This document shows, one piece after another, positions 43,614 through 51,686 of a DNA stretch of 64,000 nucleotides (positions within the stretch are counted from its first letter, which is position 1; each line of letters starts with the position of its first letter). Source of the DNA: Arthrobacter cryoconiti (GTDB lineage: Bacteria; Actinomycetota; Actinomycetes; Actinomycetales; Micrococcaceae); NCBI RefSeq assembly GCF_020905375.1, contig NZ_JAJJBU010000014.1:62001-126000 (forward strand). The letters run 5' to 3'. The notes beneath the pieces were generated by a model, which saw only the letters and a list, made by a program, of their open reading frames with translations, was not told where the DNA came from and searched no databases. The position numbers and the translations under genes are program-made.

Positions 43614-44381
43614 TTAGAAAAGGGGCCAAGGCACGGCGGACATCTCACCGCTCGGAGCCGGAAACTTTCCTGTCAGGCGCAACCGGGCGCAACGCGCGTC
43701 GAGCGATGTGATTTCTTCGGTGCTGAGCAAGTCCGTCAGGTTGCGGCCCAGCTCACCGTGTAGTCCTTCGCTGACACGATCTATGCCGTCGCATTCCTCA
43801 GCGGTTAACTCCTCCCCGATCCATCCCCACAAAACCGTACGCAGCTTGTGATCATGGTGAAAGGTGAGCCCGTGGTCCACACCGTGCCGGTGCCCGTCTG
43901 CCATCGAAAGTATGTGGTCGCCTTTGCGGTCGGCATTGTTGATGATGATGTCCAACACCGCCATGCGTCGCAGCGCTGGCGAGTCTTCGTGAACGAGTGC
44001 GACCGTCCGTCCGTTCTCGTCGCGTCCCTCGAGAACCACTTTCCAGCCGTTCTCCGGCACAAGGTCCGTCGCGATTAGCTCCACAGCGTTTTGGGCGGGG
44101 TCTTGCTCCTGCCAGAGCTGCACCATGCCTTCGCCCAGCGGACCATCGCGCAGCCAGGTGTGTGGCACCACGTCGCCGCCGAAGACCTGCGAGACCAGAT
44201 AGGCGGCCACCTCCCGATGAGCCAGACATCCTTCCGGGAAATCCCACAACGGACTTTCGCCTGCTATCGGCTTATAAACGACCACCACGTCACCGATGCT
44301 GCCCAGAAATGAAGCGTTTGAAGCCGTCGTAATACGGCCGGTGAGAGTCAGCTCAGAGGTCGCTAAGTTCGGCGCTGCCAT
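43614..44381 (-). CDS. SCO1664-family protein (PI3/4-kinase-like fold)
   Basis: A 255-residue protein. VVVYKPIAGESPLWDFPEGCLAHREVAAYLVSQ, RRMAVLDIIINNADRKGDHIL and HGVDHGLTFHHDHKLRTVLWGW look like an atypical kinase (Lys, then D-x-x-I-x-N-x-D-R and D-H-G). It is the third gene of a trio conserved in actinobacteria; its ATG overlaps the DUF3090 stop (TGATG). Function is not established. Confidence 0.85.
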   Translation of the reverse strand: MAAPNLATSELTLTGRITTASNASFLGSIGDVVVVYKPIAGESPLWDFPEGCLAHREVAAYLVSQVFGGDVVPHTWLRDGPLGEGMVQLWQEQDPAQNAVELIATDLVPENGWKVVLEGRDENGRTVALVHEDSPALRRMAVLDIIINNADRKGDHILSMADGHRHGVDHGLTFHHDHKLRTVLWGWIGEELTAEECDGIDRVSEGLHGELGRNLTDLLSTEEITSLDARCARLRLTGKFPAPSGEMSAVPWPLF

Positions 44382-44935
44382 CAGACCTCGAGAGTGGGAC
44401 AGAGGTGTCCGTCGGCGTCTATGGGGTAACCGCACAGTGGGCACATCGGACGCCCAGCACCCACGATCTCGCGGGTGCGCATGGCGAAGGCGCGGGCGGT
44501 GCCGACCGGCATTCGTACCAGCAGCATTTCTGTCTCGCTAGCGCCGTCGTCTTCATGCCATTCGTCGTTGTCATCAGGATCGATATTGGTGATGGGGTGA
44601 GCCTCAATGACGACCTGGGCCATGGTTGGGTCCCACCCTAAGCTCATGGCCCCCGTGCGAAACTGCTCCTGTACGGCGTCGAGCTGGTCATTGTCGACAA
44701 GTTCAAGGGGAGTGCTCGCAGGAACGCTGAAGGGGTTGCCTTCCACCGTGATGAGCTGGTCGAGAATTTCGTCGATCTTCTCCGCGAGCAGAGCTGCCTG
44801 CTGCTTCTCGAGGGCAACACTGACAACCTGCGTCCCTGCGCGTACCTGCAGGTAGAAGGTTCGCGTTCCCGGAAGGCCAATGGTGCCAACGACGGCCCTA
44901 TCCGGCCAGTTAAACTCGTGGATATATCTAGGCAT
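44381..44935 (-). CDS. DUF3090-family protein
   Basis: A 184-residue protein starting PRYIHEFNWPDRAVVGTIGLPGTRTFYLQ and ending in a small metal-binding-like CPLCGYPIDADGHLCP. This is the family DUF3090, always seen with the phosphatase and SCO1664-type genes. TAGAAT (44942-44947, minus strand) lies 6 nt before the ATG, so it has its own leaderless promoter although only 24 bp follow the phosphatase. Confidence 0.88.
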   Translation of the reverse strand: MPRYIHEFNWPDRAVVGTIGLPGTRTFYLQVRAGTQVVSVALEKQQAALLAEKIDEILDQLITVEGNPFSVPASTPLELVDNDQLDAVQEQFRTGAMSLGWDPTMAQVVIEAHPITNIDPDDNDEWHEDDGASETEMLLVRMPVGTARAFAMRTREIVGAGRPMCPLCGYPIDADGHLCPTLEV

Positions 44936-44959
44936 ATCTGTATTCTAGGCACATTTGGT

Positions 44960-45652
44960 TCATGGCGCTTTTTGCCCTGCGCCGCCGCCCACGGGCGCAT
45001 CACCAGCGAGGATGTTGGTCGAAAGCCACGACAGATCGCCCGCTGTGGTGTTGGTCGCGTAGACGCTGGGCCGACTAGCACCGTAGTGCACGATCGATAC
45101 GGAGGCAGGTCCAATGTTAATGCGCTGGAACAAGTCAAGGTGCATACCGAACGCATCGGCAAGGATTGACTTGATGATGTCACCATGACTGACCGCAACC
45201 CATACCGCCTGCGGCCCGTACTCGGCTTCGAAGGCTGCGTTATGGCGTCGAATTGCTGCCACAGACCGGGCCTGCATTGCGGCCATTGATTCACCACCGG
45301 GAAATACGACGGCGGACGGTTGCGACTGCACCACCGGCCACAGATCCTCGGCCGCGAGATCACTGAGCATGCGGCCCTGCCATTGGCCGTAATCGCACTC
45401 GATGAGAGCCGGATCGACCAGCATTTTCGGCGTCCCAACTTGGCGATCGAGGATGAGCTTGGCCGTCTGCTGACAACGCTCAAGAGGGCTCGACACGACT
45501 CCGACTACGGGGACGGTTGCGAGCCGTTCTCCGGTCAGAGCCCCCTGGTCGCGTCCGACCTGGTCCAGATCGACGCCCTCCGCCCGCCCAGCCAGCAGTC
45601 CAGTGGCATTTGCTGTGGTGCGGCCGTGTCGCACGAGAATAACTGTCGCCAT
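44960..45652 (-). CDS. MSMEG_4193-type histidine phosphatase
   Basis: A 230-residue phosphoglycerate-mutase-like protein: the catalytic RHG motif in VILVRHGRTTANATG, SSPLERCQQTA, IECDYGQW and the second histidine in WVAVSHGDIIKS. First gene of the conserved trio; substrate unknown. TAGGCT lies 6 nt before the ATG, again without a Shine-Dalgarno. Confidence 0.88.
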   Translation of the reverse strand: MATVILVRHGRTTANATGLLAGRAEGVDLDQVGRDQGALTGERLATVPVVGVVSSPLERCQQTAKLILDRQVGTPKMLVDPALIECDYGQWQGRMLSDLAAEDLWPVVQSQPSAVVFPGGESMAAMQARSVAAIRRHNAAFEAEYGPQAVWVAVSHGDIIKSILADAFGMHLDLFQRINIGPASVSIVHYGASRPSVYATNTTAGDLSWLSTNILAGDAPVGGGAGQKAP

Positions 45653-45872
45653 GTAACCAGCCTAGTCACTCACGTGATGAGGGTGTGAACCGGCCCGTGT
45701 CGCGCGCTGAACAGAGCCGAGTAGGCAGGTAAAGCACGGTTCACTTCTGGCGCTCTACCTTGCCCGTCCGCATGAGGCTTGACTCGCTGCATGGTGGGAT
45801 TATCGCAGCCCTCCCACCAGCAAACCGATTCGTGGTGGCTACCGGCCGCGCGTGTTCTAGGATCTACCCCTG

Positions 45873-46451
45873 ATGAATCTTGAGGGCGCTGTTGTTCTGG
45901 TAGTTGGCGCGACCGGCGGGCTTGGCTCGCGGATCGCCACTCAGCTGGAAAGTAAGAGCGCGATCGTGGTGCGGTCCTCAAAGTCCACCGGGCACGATCT
46001 GCGGGAATTCTCCGTGGTTGGTGAGGTGCTCGATGCCACGATTGCACAGCTCGGACGTCTTGACGGGCTAGTGGTCGCGTCGGAGGTCGTTGCATTTGGA
46101 GCCGCATCAGAGCTTTCCCCCGCCACGGAGGAGGAATTATTTGCAGTAAACACGACCAGCGCAATCCAGCTCATCACCCAGAGCGAGCCCTATCTTGCGG
46201 CCTCGGCGCTTGATGGCCGAGATCCGTTCATCATAACTCTGAGTGGCGTCGCAGCCGAGACACCCGTCGCAGGTCTAGCGGCCTGCTCGGCGTCGAAAGC
46301 GGGGCTCGCCGCGTACGTTGTCGCAGCGGCGCGCGAGTACCGTCGCGCGGGCATAAGAATCGTGGATGCTCGCCCAGGCCACACTGCCCCCGCGCTATCT
46401 GAGCACCCGATCGCCGGGTGCGCGCCACGATTCTCAGCAGCGTTGAATTGA
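45873..46451 (+). CDS. SDR-family protein lacking the catalytic tyrosine
   Basis: A 192-residue short-chain-dehydrogenase fold with the NAD(P) motif GATGGLG and the lysine helix SASKAGLAAYV. The residue four before the lysine, normally Tyr, is Cys138 (ACSASK). Length is below the ~250 usual for SDRs; the C-terminal substrate lobe is missing. It may be a small non-classical SDR or a binding protein. It stands alone between the divergent trio and a convergent gene. Confidence 0.7.
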   Translation: MNLEGAVVLVVGATGGLGSRIATQLESKSAIVVRSSKSTGHDLREFSVVGEVLDATIAQLGRLDGLVVASEVVAFGAASELSPATEEELFAVNTTSAIQLITQSEPYLAASALDGRDPFIITLSGVAAETPVAGLAACSASKAGLAAYVVAAAREYRRAGIRIVDARPGHTAPALSEHPIAGCAPRFSAALN

Positions 46452-46452
46452 C

Positions 46453-46487
46453 CGGTGCAGGCAGACGTTCCTCGCCTGCCTGCACCG
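46453..46487. terminator. Bidirectional hairpin terminator
   Basis: An 11-bp perfect stem (CGGTGCAGGCA, 46453-46463, with 46477-46487) and a 13-nt loop between two convergent genes. No T-run. Confidence 0.6.
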
Positions 46488-46560
46488 ACGAACCATGCGG
46501 AGGCTCCTTAACCAACTGCTTCGTAGTGGAACAAGATCGGATTTCCTGTGGTGCTGTCGC

Positions 46561-47427
46561 TTATGCGCTTGGGTAGGTGTAGAAGCCCTCGCCAGTGGCG
46601 AGGCCCAGCTTGCCCTTGTCGATGTAGTTTTCCTTTAACCACTCCGCTATTGCCTTTTCTTCGGGCCCGCCGTGGGCCAGGATGTTGTACGGCGTGGTGA
46701 GCCCGATGATGTCGTAGATCTGGAAAGGTCCGATAGGTGCTCCGGTCGCGATCCGCCACACCTTGTCAACATCTGCCGGCTCGGCGTAACCGCCAGCGGC
46801 AAGTCCCGCGGCCGAGTTCAAGAACGGGACCAGCAAGGAGTTGAGGACGTAGCCCGCCTTCTCCTTGTGGATCGGGATCGGCACCATCCCGATCTCCGAT
46901 GCGAATTTGACTACCGAGTCGTACACGGCGGGATCGGTATCGGTGGTGCCCATGACTTCGGCGGTATTGAATTTCCATATCTGATTCGCGAAGTGAAGCG
47001 CAAGGAACTTGCTCGGCCTGCCGGTGAAGTCCTTCAGATCACTCGGCAGCAGGGTCGATGAATTAGTTGCGAAGATCGTCTTTTCAGGCGCGAACTGACC
47101 GAGCTTCTCATACGTTTCCTGCTTGAGCTTTAGTACCTCAGGGATCGCTTCGATGACAAGGTCGGCGTCGCGGACAGCGTCGGCCAAGTCGGCGGAATAC
47201 TGTAGTCGGGTGAGCGCATCCACGGCTTGTCCGTCTGCGGCGCCGTCCACTCCGTCCCTCAGATATGTCTTCGATAAATCCTCAAAGCGCACCTTGGCCT
47301 TCGCTAGTACCTCGTCGCTGATGTCATAGGCAGTGACATCGAATCCGCTGTAGGCGGTCTGGAATGCTATCTGGGAACCGAGGACTCCGGTGCCTAAAAC
47401 AGTGACCTTTTGAATATTGTTACTCAC
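46561..47427 (-). CDS. 3-hydroxyacyl-CoA dehydrogenase family protein
   Basis: A 288-residue NAD-dependent dehydrogenase: VTVLGTGVLGSQIAFQTA (Rossmann), DLVIEAIPE, FATNSSTLLPSDL, FLALHFANQIW and a C-terminal NSLLVPFLNSAAGLAAGG. The usual active-site His is in LHFAN. It would oxidise a 3-hydroxyacyl-CoA such as 3-hydroxybutyryl-CoA. The GTG start overlaps the TetR stop by 4 bases (GTGA), so both form one operon. Confidence 0.88.
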   Translation of the reverse strand: MSNNIQKVTVLGTGVLGSQIAFQTAYSGFDVTAYDISDEVLAKAKVRFEDLSKTYLRDGVDGAADGQAVDALTRLQYSADLADAVRDADLVIEAIPEVLKLKQETYEKLGQFAPEKTIFATNSSTLLPSDLKDFTGRPSKFLALHFANQIWKFNTAEVMGTTDTDPAVYDSVVKFASEIGMVPIPIHKEKAGYVLNSLLVPFLNSAAGLAAGGYAEPADVDKVWRIATGAPIGPFQIYDIIGLTTPYNILAHGGPEEKAIAEWLKENYIDKGKLGLATGEGFYTYPSA

Positions 47428-48131
47428 AGTTGTTTCCCTATTCTCTCTTGTGGTTTCGACGACGTACCGCGGCCGAGCTGATGTGAGGCGGGGACAGCGA
47501 GGAAGCCCGTGACGATCTGGTGGATTTGGGTGGTCAAGTTGGCAACGGTGTTGCGCTGCGGATGAGTGCCTATAGACAAGCGCCCGATGGCGAGGTGGGT
47601 GAGGGCAAAAATGCTGGCCGCGGCGAGAAGCGCGGTCTCACGATCCGCGGAAATTCCACGCATGTGTGCCGCGCTAAGTAGCTCGTCGGCGATGTCTCGT
47701 TCAAGCGAGTCGATGATACTCAGCCCCTCACGCCGGTACTTTTCACCTTCTGGACCGAAGAGAAGCTCTCGCTGATATGCGGCGCTATTCTCGGGAACGG
47801 CCGCTGCGCGCTCGATGATAGGAATAACCCGCGCGGTCACGCGTGCGGTGGCGTCGAACTCGCTCGCCGCCTGCAGTCGCCCCTGCTCTATAGTCAGCTT
47901 TAGGTCCTCATTGAAAACCATCAACAACAGTTCGCCCTTGGATGCGGCGTAGCGAAAAAGCGTACCTGTAGCAACCTTGGCACGATCCGAGACTTCCTGG
48001 GTAGATACGTGATCGAATCCCCGCTGCGCGAAGAGATCGGCGGCAGCCAGGAAAATTCGGGCGTGCTTTTCTCTGGTGTTGTGTTCGCGTCGACCACCCG
48101 CATTGACCGAAGATGTCAAGGTTTTCCTCAC
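47424..48131 (-). CDS. TetR/AcrR-family regulator
   Basis: A 235-residue TetR protein with helix-turn-helix HARIFLAAADLFAQRGFDHVSTQEVSDRAKVATGTLFRYAASKGELL. It is upstream of and coupled to the acyl-CoA dehydrogenase gene, which it probably regulates together with itself. CACTCA and TGAGTG (48129-48134 and 48148-48153) form an inverted repeat over its GTG start, a possible operator. Confidence 0.87.
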   Translation of the reverse strand: MRKTLTSSVNAGGRREHNTREKHARIFLAAADLFAQRGFDHVSTQEVSDRAKVATGTLFRYAASKGELLLMVFNEDLKLTIEQGRLQAASEFDATARVTARVIPIIERAAAVPENSAAYQRELLFGPEGEKYRREGLSIIDSLERDIADELLSAAHMRGISADRETALLAAASIFALTHLAIGRLSIGTHPQRNTVANLTTQIHQIVTGFLAVPASHQLGRGTSSKPQERIGKQL

Positions 48132-48451
48132 TCACTGTACCTAAAAATGAGTGTACTCCGTTTTATAAATGGGACAAGTGCCCGGTCCACCGCACTCAGC
48201 ACAGAACAGCATGAAGTTGAACCGAATTTCCATTCATGATCTGGAGCTTTATAGCTGGACTTTGCTGCAATTCACCATAACTACGCGTACGCTGTCGAGC
48301 TGAGTTCGGCAACATGGTTATGAAAGCAGTCCCGCTGCAATGAACTTCGTCACCGATGCCGGATATTGACCGTGCCAATGCCACGTAGTGCTTCTACTTT
48401 AAGAGAGATTCTTCTGCGTTTACTTTGCTTAGGAAGGTAGGTTCTTACATT
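48132..48451. other. Divergent promoter region, no gene recognised
   Basis: 320 bp between the TetR gene and ridA. Besides the CACTCA/TGAGTG inverted repeat at its left edge, nothing clear was seen. Short frames lack features. Confidence 0.5.
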
Positions 48452-48847
48452 ATGCAAACGACTCGGAATTCTATACATGCGGCTAAAGCACCTGCCGCCG
48501 TCGGTCCTTACTCGCATGCGGTTCGCTATGGCGGACTGCTGTTTCTCTCCGGTCAGACTCCGATTGACCCTGAAACCGGAGAAATTGTGGCTGGTGGGAT
48601 CGAAGCGCAGACGCGGCAGGTTTTTGCCAACTTGAAGTCTGTTTTGACCGCAGCGGAGTCGAACTTCGACGCCGTACTGAAAGTCAATGTGTACCTAACC
48701 AGCCTCGATGACTTCAGCGCAATGAACGCTATCTACGGGGAAGTCTTCGCCGAACCGTATCCGGCAAGAACGACTATCGCGGCGGCATGCCTGCCATTGG
48801 GGGCGGATGTTGAGATTGAGCTTGTCGCGAGGGATCCACTGGGCTGA
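48452..48847 (+). CDS. ridA: RidA-family enamine/imine deaminase
   Basis: A 131-residue YjgF/YER057c/UK114 protein: AAVGPYSHAVRYGGLLFLSGQTPIDPETGEIV, QTRQVFANLKSVLTAAES and the arginine motif YPARTTIAAACLPLGADVEIELVA. It hydrolyses reactive enamines/imines from PLP enzymes. I chose the ATG at 48452 with GGTAGG 10 nt upstream; a reading from 48425 adds 9 residues. Confidence 0.92.
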   Translation: MQTTRNSIHAAKAPAAVGPYSHAVRYGGLLFLSGQTPIDPETGEIVAGGIEAQTRQVFANLKSVLTAAESNFDAVLKVNVYLTSLDDFSAMNAIYGEVFAEPYPARTTIAAACLPLGADVEIELVARDPLG

Positions 48848-48860
48848 GGTATTCTCCCCA

Positions 48861-48917
48861 CACGCGGCACCCCACACGCGGCACCCCACTCGCGTGGCTC
48901 CAGTTCGCGGCACCCCA
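48861..48917. repeat. 14-15 bp tandem repeat downstream of ridA
   Basis: CACGCGGCACCCCA twice exactly (48861-48874, 48875-48888), then two diverged units. A short hairpin AGTCCG/CGGACT (48917-48922, 48931-48936) follows and may end ridA transcription. Confidence 0.75.
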
Positions 48918-49025
48918 GTCCGCTACCGGGCGGACTCAAAATCCGAAGTGGATTCCGCCCGGGGCGACGCCTAAAACATTGCCGCGCATCGCCCACGGAT
49001 CGAGGCGAGACAGCTTCGGGGCGTT

Positions 49026-49220
49026 CTATTTAGCGAGCTCAGTGAGCGTGATTCCGAGAAGAGCGAGTGCCACCGCAACAGTCGTCCAAATCCACGTCTT
49101 GATACGCGAAGGCGACCGCCGCCCCGACCGCTCGAACCCAAAGTGTAGATACCCTGCATAGAACATCACAATCGCCGAGAGGAGCAGGGGAATCGCGGCA
49201 ATCCAAAACAACATAGGCAT
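49026..49220 (-). CDS. Small two-helix membrane protein (64 aa)
   Basis: Residues about 4-24 and 44-62 are hydrophobic, joined by a basic loop FERSGRRSPSRIKT. TATCTT lies 6 nt before the ATG and no Shine-Dalgarno is visible, fitting a leaderless start. No family is recognised. Alone between repeat arrays. Confidence 0.55.
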   Translation of the reverse strand: MPMLFWIAAIPLLLSAIVMFYAGYLHFGFERSGRRSPSRIKTWIWTTVAVALALLGITLTELAK

Positions 49221-49347
49221 AGGACAAAGATACTGTTGGAGAATAACGATTCCACAATGTCACCAACCTTCGCGAAGACGTGAAATGGGCCTCTCGGGCA
49301 ACTGCGAAAGGGACGCCTGGCCGTAGGCGAAAAATGCGACGGCTGGC

Positions 49348-49525
49348 CGCCGTCGTTCGCTAAGTCGTGGCAGCACCGTCTGCGGTAGTTTTATCACTGG
49401 GTCCTGGGTCCTGGGTTTCGCCGTCGTTTGCTAAGTCGTGGCAGCACAGCCTGCGGTAGCTTTATCACAGGGTTCTGGGCTTCGCCGTCGTTCGCTAAGT
49501 CGTGGCAGCACAGCCTGCGGTAGTC
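49348..49525. repeat. 64-71 bp tandem repeat (2.6 copies)
   Basis: Copies begin at 49348, 49419 and 49483, each opening with CGCCGTCGTT(C/T)GCTAAGTCG and TGGCAGCAC. Copy 1 carries an extra small duplication (GGGTCCTGGGTCCTGGG). The last copy is cut off near 49525. It fills the 5' region of the peptide-binding lipoprotein gene, so it could influence its expression. The remaining part of the 387-bp gap holds no gene. Confidence 0.88.
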
Positions 49526-49607
49526 TATTTTGCAGGCCTTCTCGCGGTATAGCTCCGCGGCTTTTGAACTCTGCAGGCCGGATTCGTACGAATAAATTGG
49601 AGGTGGA

Positions 49608-51398
49608 ATGCGCGTCGGACGCATTTCCAAAGTATCTGCCGTAGCCCTAGCCGCAGTCCTGGTTCTCAGCGCCTGCACAGGCACGGATTCTGGTCCGCAG
49701 CAGCCCACAGCGACGGCCAGTGCCAGTGTCGGTGGCAATGTCACTGTTCTGGAAACAGACGCCTTCTCCTCTTTTAACCCGGAAAGCGTCACTGGCGCCA
49801 CCCGAACCAACCTCCGTGTCGACTACGCCACGCATTCGGGCTTCAACTATGTAGACCCAAACTTGGTAATCCAAAAGAACGAACAATTTGGCAAGTATCA
49901 AAAGGTCTCCGATGATCCTTTGGTCATCAAATACACCATCAATAAGGGCGTGCAGTGGTCCGACGGCGCCCCCGTCACCGCAGCGGACCTGCTCCTGCAG
50001 TGGGCTGCTGCATCGGGATATTACAACGACGCCACTTTGGATGCGGATTACAAAGTAATCAAGGGTACGGCGTATTTCCACTCGGCTGGAGACCCCACTG
50101 GGATCGCTAATACTGAACGGCCCGTTATCAGTGACGAGGGAATGTCGCTCACGCTGACCTATAAGAAACCCTTTTCAGATTGGGAGACGGCTCTGGGCTC
50201 CACCGTGAGTATCCCAGCCCACATTGTGGCGGTCCGCTCTGGGCTGAAGGACGCTGATGCGCTGAGCGCGCTGCTTGAATCCGTTTCCAGGGGCGACGCC
50301 GATGCCCCCGTTGCGCCGAATGCCACGCTGCGGAAAGTGGCTGATTTTTGGAATACCGGGTTCGACACTAAGTCCATGCCTGACCCGTCGTTGGCTTTGT
50401 CTAACGGAGCTTTCCTTGTTAAGAGCATCAACGCCGACACGGACTTGGTGCTCACCCCTAACGCCGACTATGCGTGGGGTGCGAAACCAAAGCTGGACAC
50501 GCTTACGGTGCACTACGCGCCAGACGGCGACCCACAAGTTGCGGCGTTGAAAGAGGGCGGTGCTGACGTCATTTCCCCGACGGCGACTGCAGAAGTTTCT
50601 GCGGCTTTGACCGCTGCGAAGTCGAAGGGGATCGTTGTGGATCAGGGCCAGGGGTTGGGGTTTGACCAGGTGGCGCTGAACTTCAAAGGCGTCTTTTCCA
50701 ATGCTGATTTCCGCACCGCGTTTTTGAAGAGCGTTCCACGTCAAGAGATCGTTCGGGAATTGGCGGTTCCGCTTGATTCCAAAGCGGTGGCCTTGAACTC
50801 CTTTGTGTTCCGCCAAAGCCAAACGCCCTATAAAGAGTCGGCCCGCAGCAATGGCAGCACCTCCTATGCTGACGTTGACATTGACGGGGCAAAAATAATC
50901 TTGGCCGAGGCAAAACCGAGCATCCGTATTCTCTACAACGTTGATGACCCCGTGCGAGCCAAAGAGTATGCCCTAATTGCTGCCTCCGCGGAGCTGGCCG
51001 GATTCGCCGTCACTAACGCTGGGATGCCGGCTGCTACCTGGCAGACAGCTTTGAAAGCCGGTGAATTCGACGTCGCCCTATTCGGCTGGAAGGCCAATGC
51101 CACTGGTTCGGTTCAAGTCCCACAAGTTTTCCGCACTGGAGCACTCTCCAATGTCAATAACTTCTCCAACACGGTCGTGGACCAGCTCACCGAAGACCTG
51201 GCCTCTAACCCGAACGATGCCAAACAGGACGCTTTGAAGATGCAAATTGACAAGCTTGTGTTCGACGCCGGCTATGGTGTGCCGCTGTTTGCTCGCGATT
51301 CGATTCTCGCGCACAGCGCCCACGTCGGTGGGGTGCGGTTCTCACCAGTGGACGTCGGAGCGTGGTGGAACGTGTGGGAATGGACCCACATTAGCTAA
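49608..51398 (+). CDS. Peptide/oligopeptide-type ABC substrate-binding lipoprotein
   Basis: A 596-residue family-5 extracellular solute-binding protein: signal peptide with lipobox LSAC (Cys23), VTVLETDAFSSFNPES, KGVQWSDGAPVTAADLLLQW and a typical two-lobe body. GGAGG precedes the ATG. No permease follows; typA is next, then the opp operon with its own binding protein, so this one may share that permease. A repeat array lies in its promoter region. Confidence 0.9.
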   Translation: MRVGRISKVSAVALAAVLVLSACTGTDSGPQQPTATASASVGGNVTVLETDAFSSFNPESVTGATRTNLRVDYATHSGFNYVDPNLVIQKNEQFGKYQKVSDDPLVIKYTINKGVQWSDGAPVTAADLLLQWAAASGYYNDATLDADYKVIKGTAYFHSAGDPTGIANTERPVISDEGMSLTLTYKKPFSDWETALGSTVSIPAHIVAVRSGLKDADALSALLESVSRGDADAPVAPNATLRKVADFWNTGFDTKSMPDPSLALSNGAFLVKSINADTDLVLTPNADYAWGAKPKLDTLTVHYAPDGDPQVAALKEGGADVISPTATAEVSAALTAAKSKGIVVDQGQGLGFDQVALNFKGVFSNADFRTAFLKSVPRQEIVRELAVPLDSKAVALNSFVFRQSQTPYKESARSNGSTSYADVDIDGAKIILAEAKPSIRILYNVDDPVRAKEYALIAASAELAGFAVTNAGMPAATWQTALKAGEFDVALFGWKANATGSVQVPQVFRTGALSNVNNFSNTVVDQLTEDLASNPNDAKQDALKMQIDKLVFDAGYGVPLFARDSILAHSAHVGGVRFSPVDVGAWWNVWEWTHIS

Positions 51399-51686
51399 AA
51401 CTGTGTCCCAATGACGTCGCCTGTTGGTGAATTTCATCACGATTACCACCTTGCGCTACAGTGGAAATAGGGCGCAAATCCGCCCGTGGTCCGGGATTGG
51501 CGCTGATGCGCAGGTGCCAAGCAGCGCATGAGATGCCCGTAATGGGATACAGTGACTAGGCCGTATTTGGCACTACGTCTAGAATGGTGTTATCTGCCGA
51601 ACAATCGCGGCCAAACATAAATGTGACTTTCTGCCGTCGCCCTTTCGGGGCCTGCAGCCGGGCCCAACTGAAACGAGTCTTCACGC

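Noticed and set aside
45670-46164. 164-codon frame on the minus strand
   Set aside because: It overlaps the SDR and the phosphatase promoter, has biased composition of an opposite-strand shadow and no family features.
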